A stretch of DNA of 64,000 bases, from positions 42,075,871 to 42,139,870 of the forward strand of contig NC_057918.1 in NCBI RefSeq assembly GCF_018873765.1, written 5' to 3'. The position numbers and the translations under genes are program-made. How positions within the stretch are numbered: the first letter of the stretch is position 1; every line of letters begins with the position of its first letter. Shown here in pieces: positions 34,501 to 49,500 of the stretch. The notes beneath the pieces were generated by a model. The model ran no database searches. It saw only the letters and a program-made list of their open reading frames with translations, and was not told where the DNA came from. The stretch is from Telopea speciosissima. Taxonomy: Eukaryota; Streptophyta; Magnoliopsida; Proteales; Proteaceae.

Positions 34501-37500
34501 TTCATTACCATCTAAGTCATATTACCCCTAATTATTTCCTATTTTAGTTGTAGGAAAATGAATTTTTAAAACCAGAAAAAAAATAAAAAAAATACATATG
34601 GGAAAAAAATTTCGACACCGTGAGGCTGTAGATCGGCCTCCGGTGTCTAACATATATTAATATCATCAACATCCAACAACATTTGTACAAAATTTTTAAA
34701 AAAAAAATAGTTTTAGAGAAATAGAATTTACCTTAAATAATGAAAATAGGCTTGGATGATGAGCTTAGATGACCCTCCGACGTCTTCCCGGCGACAAGGA
34801 GCTTCAACAATGCTTGGATGAGGCTTGGAAGGGAGGAAGAAGAGAGAAAATTTGATTTTCAGCAGCTCTCGGTCGAAATATCGACCAAGAGCTGCGAAAT
34901 ATGGAATTATAAGGCCCTTAGTGTGACACTATTTGTCACTTTTACAATATCTCGCGATATATCGTGAGATCCACGATATATCGACGAGATATTGTATTTT
35001 TATGTTTCGGAAGTGTTTCGTATCTCGGACATATCGAGATTCACGAAATATGGCGATATATCGCCGATATTTCGCGAGATTTTATACCATGGTTTTGATG
35101 CGGTCCAATTGATTGATGTTTGCAATCTTTTATCATCTATTTTATGTGGCTTCCGATGCCCTGTATCCCTTGTGCAATGTGCAGATCGGGCTGTGTGGTG
35201 GTGTCACAGTTGTTGCACCGAATTAGCAAAACACTTTCATGAGAATCAAGCCAATCATCCCATCAACTAAAAGCAAGAGATTTGTTGAGAAATCAGTAGG
35301 CAGCACAAACCATGACTATAATATTAGAGAACTTCTCCAAATATCTCAACCCCAATTAGTTTTGATTGACTATAATATCAGAGAACTTCTCCATATCGCT
35401 ATCCCTATTAGTTTTCCTACAGTACATCATCAAAAATGTTCTCAAATGTTGACAAATTTGCATAAAATGATTCAGTTGTCAAAGAAGCTTCCATGGCCAC
35501 AGGCTGTTACATGTTTCCTAATACGTCTTCTTTATTTGCCTTAGCCACTCATAGAAGTCTTCTGGCCGTTGTTGGTTTTTTTTTTTTTGGTGCTAATAAA
35601 TTCAATACCAAAGCCCCAAGAAGGGGAGGGAAGAAAAAAAAGGGGGGGGGGACTATACAAGCTCAAACTGCAGGCCTAGGGAGCCTGTCTAGGAGAGCCC
35701 AAGAGAGAAAAATCTAAGCCCTAGGTAACAAAAATGTGCCTGTTCCTTGGGGAGTCTATAAGGAAGTGTTTGGCTCAGTTATTCTGAAGAATTAGATTCT
35801 GATTCTGGATCAGATTCCCTGAAATCAGTTTCTGTGGATTCGTAACTTTGAAATTTAAATGTTTGGTTACCCTGATTCTGTAACATGAATCTTCCTGAAT
35901 AACTATTTGGTTACCCTGCAACCATGGAGCAAGAACACCTCCAGAAAGTGCAATCGCAGATCAAGAAAGCAATGCTAATTAAAACCCCAAATTTAGGATT
36001 TTTCCTTTTAGAAAGACGATGATATTAAGACCGATTGGATTTGAATCGGTACCCAGCAATTGAGCAAAACAAACGTTAGGGCTCTTTCTTTTTAGAAGAA
36101 AAAATAGGTGATGAAGACGAAGAAAGAATATCCTGAAGGAGATCTGGCGGGCTAGAGGTTGAAGAAAGGGCTTTGATTTGCAAGCGACCTTGAACACAGA
36201 GGAGGTTGCAGACGAGATGGCGAGTTGGAGGTTGACAGCGATGGCGTGCTGGAGGTTGAAGGCGACGTGCTGGAGGTAGAAAGCGATCGAGTTCCTCTTC
36301 GTTCGACTTGCAGTCTCGATTTTTTGGAAATAGGGTAGCGATTTGGAGATTTATGGTTGGAATCACCCAACTTTGCGATTTATATACGACGTACCTCAAA
36401 AGTTAGTTTCACGTTGTAATTCACCTCATGAGGTGAATTCTTCTGCGAGTCAAGGTAAAATGTTGAAATGTAGAATCAACCAAATGGTCTTTGTTTGTAA
36501 GAATCAAGATTCCGTATACTCTAATTCTTCAAAAATAACGGAACCAAATACTTCCTAAGAGAACCTAGAGAAAGCATGTGGCGCCTAGAGCTGACTTCAA
36601 AGAAGATGGCTTTCCAAATCAGGTCAATGGTCCGGGAGTTGGAAGTCCATGTACGAAGATTCCACTCCATCCAGATGTGGGAGTTAGTAGCACCAAACAC
36701 AAGCTTACCAACTGTATCACAAATAGAGTTGCCAGGAAAGGACATATCGAGCCAAAACCACTCCCGGGTGAAGGGAAGGCGGTGTCTGTTGCGGGGCCAG
36801 ATGGACTGCAAAGCTTTTTTCCAAATTGCGGAGGCAAGGGGATAAGAAAAGAAAATGTGGTCAACATCCTCATTACCATTCCAGCAAAGGGTACAAGAGG
36901 GGGGATACAGGGATGTGGCAATGGATAAGGAAGGCTTGGGTGGGGGAGGTAATTGTTTAGGGTTCTATGGACATTGAAAGAGTATCCGGGAATGTGGCCT
37001 TTGAACCAAACAAGGTTACGCCAGGGGATTGGAGGGCTGTGGGGTCTAACAAAATCCCAGGTAGAGTGAGAGCCAAAGATACCAGTGTTGGCGGGAAGCC
37101 AGGTTACTTTGTCCGAATGAGAAGGCGGGGGGAAGGGGGAGAGAGGCCCAAAACTGGGTGAGACCGCAGGGGAAGGGTATAGGGGGAGACCAGGAGCTGT
37201 GGGAAATAATTGAAGAGAGAGAGCAGATTTGGGTTGCGGGATGCCAAGGGTGCAGTGGTGACCGGTCAGCCTGGAAGCGGGATGCCAAGGGTTCCAATGA
37301 TGTTGTAAAGGACACCAACGGGATGCCAAGGTTCAAGCCAAAGGGAGATGGAGGTACCAGCAGCGATCACAAAGGAAGTGGCATTAAGGGCCAAAGGACG
37401 AAGGAGAAGGATTTTGCACCAGACCCAAGATGGGTTCGCTGGTAGGTGAACAGGCCAAATGGAATCGGATTTGAGTAAGTAGGAGTAAACCCAGTTAACC

Positions 37501-40500
37501 CAAATAGAGTCCTGCTTGGAGGAGATTTTCCAGATTAGCTTGAGGAGGCCTACAATATTGTAATCACGGATTCGACGGATGCCAAGCCCTCCTTCAGATT
37601 TGGGACAGCAAATTGATGCCCAGCTGATTGGGTGCAGGAATTTGGAGGATTCTTGGCCTTTCCAAAGGAAAGCACAGAAGAGAGATTCCATGGCTTTGAT
37701 GGTGGAGTTAGGGAGCCCATAAATGCCGCATTAGTAGATGTAAGAGGATTGAAGAACGGATTTGATCAAAACAATCCTACCCGTATAGGAAAGGAATTTG
37801 CCTTTCCAAAGCTGGAGCCTCTTACGAATAAGATCAAGCATAAGGGTGCAGTGATGGCTGGTCAGCCTGGCAGGAATGAGGGGGAGGCCAAGGTATTCCA
37901 AGGGAGAATCTGGTCAGATTGAGGAGGGAGGCGGAGGGAGGCTTTGACATCCTCAGAAACCCCATAAAGAAAGATTTGCGATTTTATGAGGTTGATGCGT
38001 AAACCTGAGAGAGATTCGAAGAGTTGAAGGGAGGACATGATGGAAGAGATGGAGGAGGCGGAAGCTTTGGAGAAGATCATAAGATCGTCTACAAAGGCAA
38101 GGTGGGTGAGATTGACACTTTTGCACTTAGGAAAGTGGGAGATGAGATGTTGATCAGTTTTGGCTTGGATGCTCCTAGAGAGGACCTCGACAGCAAGGGA
38201 GAGGAGGAAAGGGGAGAGGGGGTAGCCTTGGCGAATACCAACTTTCGAGGGGAAGAACCCTGCAGGGTAACCAGTAACAGTGACTAAGAAGGAGGGGGAA
38301 GAAATGGAGGAATGGATCCACCGGACAAAGACAGGGGGAAAGGACATCTGAGTCATGACATCAATGAAGTCCTATCTTAGGGAGTCGAAAGCTTTATGGA
38401 TGTCAATTTTTAGGAGGGCAGCTGGGGAATGAGATTTACGGTCAAAGCCCCTGACAATTTCCACACAAAGGAGAATATTGTCAACAATACTTCTGCCACA
38501 GAGTCGAACTATTCATGTCTTTTTACTTTGTTAGACTCCCTATTTTGTTAGGGTTATACATTGTAGTAGCTATCTTATTGGATTCCTTTTTTGATGGAAT
38601 GTAACATTGTAGTAGAGACTATTTAAGAGTCTTGAAAGCAATAAAACGATTGCAAGTTTATTATTTACTCTTTTGAGTGCAAATATTAGAGGTTTTGGTT
38701 CCCTCAAAATAACCTATTGCATCCCTTCTCTTCTCTGGCTATCTCTTAAACTCAAGATAAGGAGAGGTAAGCAAACATAATACAGCTTGTCTGTACCAAA
38801 GTAGTACCAGAGCTTAGGCAGGCATGGACCAGAGAGTCGAGCAAATTGAGCAAACTCAGCAGGAACTTTTACGGGGATGAGCTTTTCAAACTGCTCAAAT
38901 CTTGGATAGACCAAATGGCGGCACACCCAAAAAGAGAATTTGGGAAAAATTCTCACGTACCACCAAGGTCGTATAGGAGGTATTCTCAGTAGGGTGGCTC
39001 TGCCAATTCAGACACTCCCAAAATGGTGAAGCTGGACTTCCCTCATTTCAATGGGGACAAAGACCCAACAAGCTGGCTGTGGAGGGCCAAACAATTTTTT
39101 CAGTTGCATGCAACAACGAATGACGAGAGAGTGTCAGTAGTATCCTTCCATCTTGTAGGAGAAGCCCAACTGTGGTTTAAGTTCCTGAAACAAGAAAAGC
39201 CTTCCATATCTTGGGATGAGTTTAAAGAAGGGCTCCATTCCTGTTACATTCCAAATCAATTCTTTGATTATTTCGGTTAGCCCACCAAATTTCAGTAAAC
39301 AGGGTTGGTACGTGATTACCAAACTCAGTTTTAGAAGCTGCTATCCAAGGTGGGGCACCTCCCTCAAGCTCGCCAAGTCAGATGCTTATTGTGCGGACTG
39401 CACAAGAGTGTGAAAATGGATATGCAAGCAAATTGGCCCACGTCTCTATCAGCGGCCATTAGCTTCACACATCTCTTTGAGGCTCACAGTTTGTATCAAA
39501 ATCAAGCAATGCCTTTGGCCGTCAAGGACAACACCTCAGCTAATTCCATGGATGGTCCAAACACTTGGTTTAGACTGGTTGTGTCTGACAGAGGCAGAAT
39601 TACCTTTGCTCAGTCCAGATGGCATAACTTCCTCTGTTTAACTTCTATTGGGCTGATTTTTTTTTTTTTGCATATGAAAGTAGACTAAAAAATCTACAAC
39701 TTTCACAGAAATAGACTTATTCAAATTCTTCTTGGAACATGCTCAAAAACCGGCCCAAAGTCAGATGACCTGAAACGTCATGAGTTAAAACAAATGCCTT
39801 GAATTACTTCAGGAGTGGAAGTCCGTCCTAAAACCACTGAAGATTGTCGTATAAGTACCTCAGGTGTATTAGCCACTGACTTGCACATAAGTTGCTCACG
39901 GAAGATCATAAACTCGTGGAAGACCATTGAAGTTTGAAACTGGGCAGAATTGCACGCCTCCATGAAAATAGCCATATCTTCCTCGTCTCGACTCTGATTG
40001 ACTTGATTCAAGACTCGAATGGGTACATTTTTCTTGGAAGACACCATCAACTAGGTCAAGTGCATGGATCCCAAAACTGGGCTTGAACCTGACTGATGTG
40101 TAAACACTGCTGTCTTCAACTACTGTCCCATTTCTGAACATCATGCCATAACTTTCTACTCCAATATCGGATTGATACGACACAAATTTTGTTGGAAAGT
40201 GAACTTAGAGGCCTTTGTTTTGTATGTTTTGAGCTCCTCTAGATTCTCATAAAAGACATCACTGCTACAACATAAACATGGAGTTTTGAGCATGTAACAA
40301 CATCCTTCATATTGGGCAGCACATTCTCACCTTCGGAAACATTACCTTATGCACTTTAGGACTAGAACCTGCATTCGCATTATGCTGACTTATCTCTCGA
40401 TTGCCAACACATGATGATTCCACCATATCAGCCCTACAACCAATTGCCAGCTATGCCAACTAAGCCATCCATCTCACTGACACTGACAACTGTACATAAT

Positions 40501-43500
40501 ACCTTTGATGACCACCAGCTCAACCATGATAATGTACCAACAATTGGCGATGCCAACTGAGATGTCTTTTTAACACAACCACTGCATTGATACTGTCTGC
40601 TCAGAACACTCCTGAAGGTGATGCTCATGCAAAGTGCAACTGCAAGACATTACACCTACTATCCTCACAGTAGCGTTATACAATCACCATGCCTCCTAGA
40701 GGTAGTCACCATGCCAAACCAACTTTCCATCTATCAAAACTATCTGCCAATGCTTGCTGTCCAGTAATGTTGGCCATGTCAAGCCACAAGCTGACTGCTC
40801 ACTGTAGTCTTCAACTGTAACTGATTACAACCAATGCTTCCATAGGCTTCTGGCTATTCTAATTTGGTTTTCTTCAGACTGACCATTCATATACCTGCAT
40901 TCTTAACGAGATTAGTCAAAGGTGCAGACAGACCCGAAAAGCCTTGGATGAACCTACGATAGTAGTTTACCAGGCCAAGAAAAGATCTTAACTCATTGGT
41001 CTTGTTAATAGAGCAGGTATCATTGTAAAAAGGACCTATGTTATCTCATTTTCAAGGACCAAGCAAGGGACAGATTACAGGTACAGTACCCCTCCCTATC
41101 GACAACTTTATTTCACACGCACTACATAGAAACTGGGACCGAACACTGTTGTTGTGTAGTGATATGGCCCTGATGGTGGGGGTTGCTTCAATTATTCCAC
41201 TGGCATCGTGAATCAATTTCAATGAATACGAGCGCTTTGGAATTCCACCGATCTTAATTCATCCTTTGATACCTCTTCTCTCTCTCCAATTCCAAAAGAC
41301 TTGTCGTTTAGAAGCTTACCAGTCGACCGAGTAGAGTGGGAGAGGGACGTTCTTGTCGTCAGGGAAGGAGAGGAACTGCTTTAGGGTAAGCTCCCTGGCT
41401 TGATGCACCGCAAGCACCCCTTCTTCTGGAGGAAGGGGGGCAGCTGCAGAAAGGGTGTGTTTCCCAATGGGGCCTTCCAAGAATGGCCTTTCAAGGGTGG
41501 CCCCCTCTGTCAATTGGCTTCTCCACTACAACTAAAGTGGTACCAGCATCGGATTGGTAGTAGGCCCCTCCGATGATGAAATGCTCTCAGCCGGGGGGGG
41601 CTTGCTCGTGGCCCGAATGCACCACTGAGTGGTCCAATTGGGCGATCAACTCCGGAGATCTTTCCATGGGATAACCGATCGAGGGAGTTCCCGCTGAAAT
41701 AAACCGTAGAATCTATTTCTCCACTGCGCTGCTGGCAGACTCTGAACCTCCATTGGGGCAGGGCTGACCGTGGCCGTATCGCAAAAATTTACTACCGCCT
41801 GTCCCGCCCATTCTTCAAAATCATTAAGAGGAGGAGAAAACTGAAAATAACCCTCCTAGTTGTAGTGGATAACAGTGTTCATAATGACAACTACAACATC
41901 ACAATGCAGTGAATTGAGGCTTGGCCTAACGGTTGGCTCCCTGCCGTGTTGTGGTGCAAGTGCCTAGGAGGTCTTAGGATCTACTCTTGTCAAAATGGAT
42001 GTGTGAGTTTGTGTATAGTGTGTCCCCCCTTCCTATCATTCCCCCTCCCCTCTGCTGTGCATGAGTAAAGTCCTCTATAGCAGTTCCTTAGGTAGGTAGC
42101 GAAAAAAAAAAAAAATATAGCATTAACTTTAGTGCTCAACAAAGAATTTATAAAAGTGCTGAATTTCAACCAATCCACATGCAACACAATACACAGTCTA
42201 CTGATAACACAAATATATATACCGATAAATATAGCATTAACTTTGGTGCGAGCACTTGTAGCCACACACTTTTTCAGGTACTCACCAAGATGTTGTTAAG
42301 AGTTATTAGAATATTTTGTATAAGGGTAGTTCTATCATTGTCTTATTATAAGACATGACTAAGTTGTATTTTTTTCCTTTCTTTCTTTATTTCTATTTAC
42401 TTCCCAAGGAGGTCTTTCTAATTCTTAGAAGTGAATATGTGTGTTGAGAATCACTCAACACACATAACCGATTCTCTCCCATTCTGTCTTCTCTTCTTCT
42501 TCCCTTTCTCCTAGCTGTTAACCCTTTGACATCTCACTAGAATCGATCCATTAGAAGATTTAACTTGGTATCAGAGCTAGTATCTCTGGTTTGAGAGTCG
42601 ACTAAGCTCGGTTGTTGTTTTCACCTCTCTTTGGAACCCTATAAAGGTAGAGGGTTCCATTAGAGGCTGTACTATGTGAGATATTATATATTATACATTC
42701 GTTGGAGTTAGATTCTTCAAACCAAACATATGGAGAGAGTTTAGAAGCTGCTGAGGTGGATTGAAGCTCTAGAAGGTGCATACCAAGCTACCACCAGCTT
42801 GTGAAGTTGCTGTTTTGATTCTTCCTCATCTCTCCATTATTTGGAATGAGACCTAGTGCATCTGAATCGCCTAGAGGTACTCTTTCAGACCCCTAACCTC
42901 TCGGTTGTTGGGAGGAGTGTTCCTTGGCTAGAAGCTGCTTCGAAGACTTTGAAGATAACCCAGAATTTCCACCAGCCATGGTGTATTTCAGTTTCGATTC
43001 TGCCTTTGGCAGACTGTTTTGCCTTGTAGCTAGGCTTATTTGAGTCACATAGAAATTCCCTTTTGAATCCCTAAGAGCCTTGTTATTGAAGGGGGAAGAT
43101 TGGAGAGTATTACTCCTTTTTTTGCTGCTGTACAGGTATCGGCAGCTCTGTTTTTGCTCACTGTTTGCACCTTTTTTGGATGATGGATGCCTTGGATGTT
43201 TATTAGTTTATGAAAATGAAGTGTTAGTTTGGTTTGGTTGATTTGGAGTTATTTGTCTACTTGTCTACCTCCTTTGTTTGGGTCGAGTATACTCCCCATT
43301 TGAGAAGAACACTATATTAACTGTTGAAGTGTCGGCATATTGTCTACCATGTCTGGGCATGATTCTGAGGGCAGTGGACCAACTACAGCTAGCAGCCTGA
43401 ATAGTGGTTTCCCAACTATGGCTTCCTTTGATAACCCCAACACCTAAATCTTTGTTGTGCAGTTGGACCATACCAACTACTTAGATTGGTCTCGTTCTGT

Positions 43501-46500
43501 GAAGATGTAGTTGGGGTGTATTACTGGCTCTATGAAGGAGTCTGCCAATACTGATCAAGGATATCTGAAGTGGAAGACTAAGACCTCCACAGTTATGACA
43601 AGGTTGGTTTTCTCCATGAAATCTGAAATTAGTAGGAGGTTTATGGACAAAGAAACTGCTAAGGAGATGTGGGACAGTATCACCAGGACTTTTGATCGAG
43701 TTGATGACGATGCAAAGGTGTACCAAATCCACCAAAAGGTCATCAATATGAAACAGGGTGATAGAAGTATTTCTGACTACTACAACACTGTTATTACCCT
43801 GTGGCAGGAGTATGATCATTACAGGTATCTTCGACTGTCCAACTCTGAAGATGAAGTCAAGGTCTACAAGAATCAAGAAGTTGAAAGGATCTGTTCTCTA
43901 CTTGGTGGGTTCAATCCAAAGTATGAGCCTATTCGTTTGCAGATCCTAGGGAGGTCTCCCTTTCCATCCTTGGATGAAGTATGTAGTTACTTGCAAAGTA
44001 AGGAAACCAGGAGAGCAACCATGGATATTGCACCATCAATGCAGAGACCTGCTCTTGTTTCTAGTTCCCACAGAGACTGGAAAAGTGAGGGAAAAGGCCA
44101 AGGGCTAACTCATGGAGATCACCGTGAGAGATTTAAATGTAATCACTATGGAAAACTGGGACACACTAAGGACAGGTGTTGGGACCTTCATGGGGAGCCC
44201 CCTGGTATGCGTGGTGGTTCATCTGGTGCCCATGGTGGTAAGTGAGGGGGAGCTAGAGCTCACTCTGTGACATCTGAGACTAGGACATCTGGACTCTAGC
44301 CTGCTTCTGATTCCCTTTCACAAGATGATATTGTAGCCTTCCGCCAGTTGATATCACACCTTGGACACTCCCCTACTAGTTCTTCCCTTTGAGGGTCAGC
44401 TACTTCTGCCTCAGCTCTGCAGGCCTCGTCTGCAACTTCTAGTGCTCCCACTTGGATCATTGACTCTGAAGCTTCTGACCACATGACTGGTATGTCACAG
44501 TGTTATGATTCCTATTCCATTTGCTCTGGTCGGGACAAGGTAAGGGTTGCTGATGGCTCCCTTTCTTTTGTCTCTGATTAGGATAATGTGAGAGTTACTC
44601 CTATTTCTCGAGTCTGTCCTTCATGTACCTGATTTTGCTACTAACCTATTATCAGTGAGTCATCTAACCAAGTCCTTGAATTATTGTGTCACTTTCCTTC
44701 TTTCCTACTATATTTTTTAGGATTTAGAGACAAAGAGGGTTATTGGCAGTGGGACTGAGAATGGAGGACTCTATCTTCTTGAACCACACTTACTTGATTC
44801 ATTTATTGCTGCAGCTTATGTTTGTGGTTGGAGTGACCGTAGTACTTTGGAGTTTGTAATGCATTGGCATCAACATTTGGGTCATCCCTCTTTTGTTGTT
44901 ATGAGGAGACAGTTACCCCATTTGTTTACTTCTTTTTCTTCTTATGTTTTTCAGTGTGAACCATGTATTTTTGTTAAGCATTGTCGAACGTGTTATCCTT
45001 ATCGTGCTAATAGATCTACTGCACTTTTTTCTTTTGTTCATTCTGATGTTTGGGGGCCTTCTCCTACTACTTTGTCTAGATTTTGTTTTTTTATGTCATT
45101 TGTGGATGACTATTCTAGGTCCACTTGGACTGTTTTGTTGAAACAAAAAAGTGATGTTTATGATGCTTGCAAGGATTTTTATCAACTTATCAGTACTCAG
45201 TTTGGTACTCGAATTCAAATTGTTAGGTCTCATAAGGGGGTGGGTACATGTATGGGGGCTCCAAAAGTTCTTCACTGATAATGGCATCATCCATCAAATG
45301 GCATGTGTTGACACCCCTCAACAAAATGGGGTTGCTGAGAGAAAAAACAGCCATTTGTTGGAAATCACTCGGAGTCTTTTCTGTGGTATACATGTCCCTA
45401 AGACTTTTTGTTTTGATGCACTTCTTACTGCAGCCTTTCTTATTAACATGATGCCATCTCCCCTCCTTGGCTCTAAATCTCCCTTGGCACTTCTTTCTCA
45501 TCAATCTTCAGCCTTCTCCTTGCCTCCAAAGGTCTTTGGTTGTGTTTATTATGTTCATGTCAACAAATCAGCCCGCACCAAGATTAATCCCAAAGCTAGT
45601 GCATTTTCTTGAGCTACTCTGGTTCAACCAAAGGGTATAAATGCTACCACACTCCTTCTCGAATGCGATTTCTCTCAAAAGATGTCACTTTCTTTGAGTC
45701 TATTTCCTACTTTTCTTCCCCTCAGCAACCTCTTCAGGGGGAGAACAGTACTAGAAGTGAACAAGATGCTGATGTCATTCCTTTTCTATCTCCCTCGCTT
45801 ACCTCTACTTCCCCATTCCTATTTGATATTGGAAATACAATGAAGTGGATGTTGTTGATGATGTTGATGCTGATGGTGTTATTGATATTGATGCTAGTAG
45901 TGGTGGTGATGCTAGCCAAAAAAAAAAAAGGAGCACAAGGGAAGATTCAAAAATGTTGTGTACCAAAGAGGTGAATGCTTGAAGGGAAAAGGAAAGCAGC
46001 CCTGCCAAAACCCCTCTTTGGATCCACATCCTCAGTTTCATCCTTCCCAGTCAGGTAACACTTATCCTTCTGAGTTAGATCTTCCCATTACTATGAGAAA
46101 GGGGAAGAGAGCCTGTACTAACCCCATAACCTAGTTTGTTTCCTATGACTCTACCTACACGTTTTAGCTTCTCCACTGCCCTTGAGTCTTCTTCCATTCC
46201 CAAAAATGTCACTGAGGCCTTAGCTGATCCAAATTGGATGCAAGCAATGTTTGAGGAAATGATGGCTCTGGAGAAGAATAGTACTTTGACACTTGTTGAT
46301 CTTCCCAGGGGAGAACTCTAGTTGGGTGTAGATGGGTTTATACCATCAAATATCGATCAGATGGTACAGTGGAAAGATATAAAGCTCCACTGGTTGTAAA
46401 AGGGTATAGTCAAGTGTATGACATTGACTACCAAGAGACTTTTGCCCCCTGTAGCTAAGCATAACTTAATCAGGGTGCTCCTTTTAGAGGCCACCAATAA

Positions 46501-49500
46501 AGATTGGCCATTGTACCAATTAGATGTGAAGAATGCATATCTTCATGGAGACTGTTATCGTGATCTTGGTATTGGCGCAGAGAGCTAATACCGAGAGCAC
46601 AGTGAGGAGGGTATTTTAGTCTAATTAGTTATTAAGTTGTTTCTTTTATTTTATTTAGATGTTTACTGTTTTACCCTTTAAGTGATTATATAATGAAGGT
46701 TTAGAGGAGAGTAACACACATTGTGGAACTCCCTCAATTCTGCAGATTCTCGCCTCCTCTTCTCTCTCGGCTTCTCTTCTTCTTTCTTTTTCTTAATTAG
46801 TTTACATGGTATCAAAGCTGTAAGGACTGCTACAGATTTCGTGGATCACTGCTTCCCTTATCTACAGCATTCGATTGAAGTTTTAAATATTTTTTGAAGA
46901 CTTGAAGCACTTGCGGCTTCTTCTATTTTTTGTTTGAAGGGGTGCAGCACCCTATGCTGTTTTTTGGATTGGTTTAGAGACTAGTTCATGCTATGAATTA
47001 AGAACTAGGTCTCTCTTTTTGTTTGAGGAATATTTGAAGGAGTTTTTAGATGAAGTGAAGATTTTGTCAGGGTTTTGGTTGAGGAGGTCGATTGCTGCCT
47101 CCACTGTCTGTATCGGATTTTGTCTGGGTTTTATTTGAGGGAATTGATTGCTGCCTTTTGCTGCCTCTATTGACTTCTATCAAGGTTCTTTAGTCTCTAT
47201 AGATTTTTGTCCCTGTTTACAGTATTCTTCATTCTATTTTATCTTCACTTCATCAAGTAGATCATGGGTGATGAGTTGAAATCTAGTGAAGGTTCGAAGT
47301 CAGTCACCATAGAGATTTTTTCTTCCTCTTCCAATCGTATTATTGAGGAGAAGTTGGAAGGGGTTACCAGTTTTTTGCAATGGAAGAAAATTGTTCGGCT
47401 AGTGTTAACTGGCCATGATCAGCACAAGCACCTCTTCGACACTAAACCTGAGAATGACCCTTCATGGGAGAGTTGATGCTCGAATCTTGGGATAGATGCT
47501 GAATTCTATGGATCACCAAATTGTAGACCTGGTGACACACATTGACACAGTGAAGGAGTTGTGGGAGTATCTTAATGTTTTGTATTCTGGACAAAACAAT
47601 CTTTCCCGCATTTATGATTTGTCCCAAGAGTTCTACAGGGTTGATAGGAAGGGTCGTACTTTGACCCAGTACTTTGCTGATTTTAAGAGAATGTATGAAG
47701 AGCTTAATTCCTTACTTCCTATCACTGCCAATGTGGAACAGATGCAGAACCAGTGGGAACAACTTGCTGTTATGGGTTTTTTGGGAGGTCTTGGGAAGGA
47801 GTTTGACTCTGTTCGCTCCCAAATTCTTGACGGTGACAAGGTCGCCACTTTGTCTGAAACCTTTTCCAGGGTTCTTCGTGTTTCTCGGGAACACACTACT
47901 GATGGTGATACTTCAGCCCTGGCTTCTTTTCCATCCAACCGTGTACCCAACAGTGGGGCTGGTAGTGGTGGTACTGGTAGTTCTGGTGGTGGTGGCTGTG
48001 GTCGTGGTGGTGGGGCTGGTGTTTCTAGTAAGGCACCTACCTTGGGGACTCAGGGTACCTCTGATGTTTCTGGTAGTTCCGTGCCCACTTGTCATCATTG
48101 TGGTTGTCCAGGACATATCCAACGTTTCTGTTGGAAACTACATGGCAAACCAACTCAGCAACAGTTTACCAATTCTGCTACAGCTGATTCTCCTATTTCT
48201 CCACAGCCTGAGGGTAAGACTGTGAAGATGTTTGATGATGAATATGCCCATTATACACAGTTTCAGATTTCTCAGCCAGCTCAGCCTCCAACTGCGGCCT
48301 TTGTTCAGACAGGTAATGCCACTGCATGCCTTTCGACCGTCTCTTCCCGTCCCTGGATCATTGATTCAGGGGCCTCTGAGCACATGACTGGCGTTTCAGT
48401 TATACTTTCTTCTTTTCAGCAATCCTCTTCGAGTGTCACTTTAGCTAATGGTTCCTTGACTAAGGTGACTGGTATTGGTACTGTCCATATTACACCTTCT
48501 CTTTCTTTGTTTTCCGTTCTTTATGTTCCTGATTTTCCGTTTAACCTTTTCTCTGTTAGTCGGTTTATTAAATCCCATAACTGTTCTGTAACCTTTTCTT
48601 CTGACTCTTGTGTATTTCAGGATCTTTCGTCGAAGAGTATGATTGGTAGAGGTCGTGCATCAGGGGGACTTTACATACTTGAGGACACTTCAGCTATGGC
48701 ATGTACCGGTGTGGCGTCACCCCACCAGATTCATTGTCGTTTGGGTCATCCTTCGTTGGAGAGTTTGAAGCTACTTGATGGTTGTTTTCAGTCTATTTCT
48801 AGTTTTAATTGTGAGTCGTGTCAGTTTGGGAAACTCCACCGTGCGAGTTATCCACCTAGAGTCAATAAACGGTCTGACCAACCACTGTCTTTAGTTCATT
48901 CGGATGTTTGGGGTCCATGTCCTGTCGTTTCCACTTTGGGTTTTCGTTACTTTGTAACTTTTGTTGATGATTAGTCCAGAGTTACCTGGATCTATTTAAT
49001 GAAAAATCGTTCTGAGTTATTTTCTATATTCTATGCATTTGTGAATGAAGTGAATAATCAGTCTCCTCAGCTGAAGGGAAAGTGTGTCTCTTGAAGAAAG
49101 CTCTCTATGGCCTCAACTAGTCTCCTAAGGATTGGTTTGAGAGATTTAGACAAGCCATCCTGAAGAATGGGTATTCTCAGAGTCAAGCTGACCACGCCTT
49201 GTTTATCAAGAGAGGTGATCGCACTGTTGCAGCCAAGGTTTAGAGTATCGGTATCGGGTATCGTATTGGTCAGGCGATTTTAAGAGTCGTATCGTATCGT
49301 ATCGGAGAGACGTATCGATCGGTGCAGAAATGCATGAAAATGATCAAAATGCATATGAAAATACACTTTTGGACACAAAAACGATATAAACAAGCAATTT
49401 ATGTCATGTATCATGCATACACACTAAGAATTGTGAATAATCAATAACCAGACAAGTATGGCACTTTTGAAATTGTTATAAAAGATTAAAAGATGAGATT

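Noticed and set aside
39778..40183. Possible small gene on the minus strand
   Set aside because: Overlapping short frames in Gypsy-flanked DNA with no recognised domain or start context. Listed only as unrecognised.
47674..48225. 183-codon Val/Leu-rich plus-strand frame
   Set aside because: It overlaps Copia-2 gag in another frame. The Val-rich stretch is an out-of-frame reading of the Gly-rich linker.
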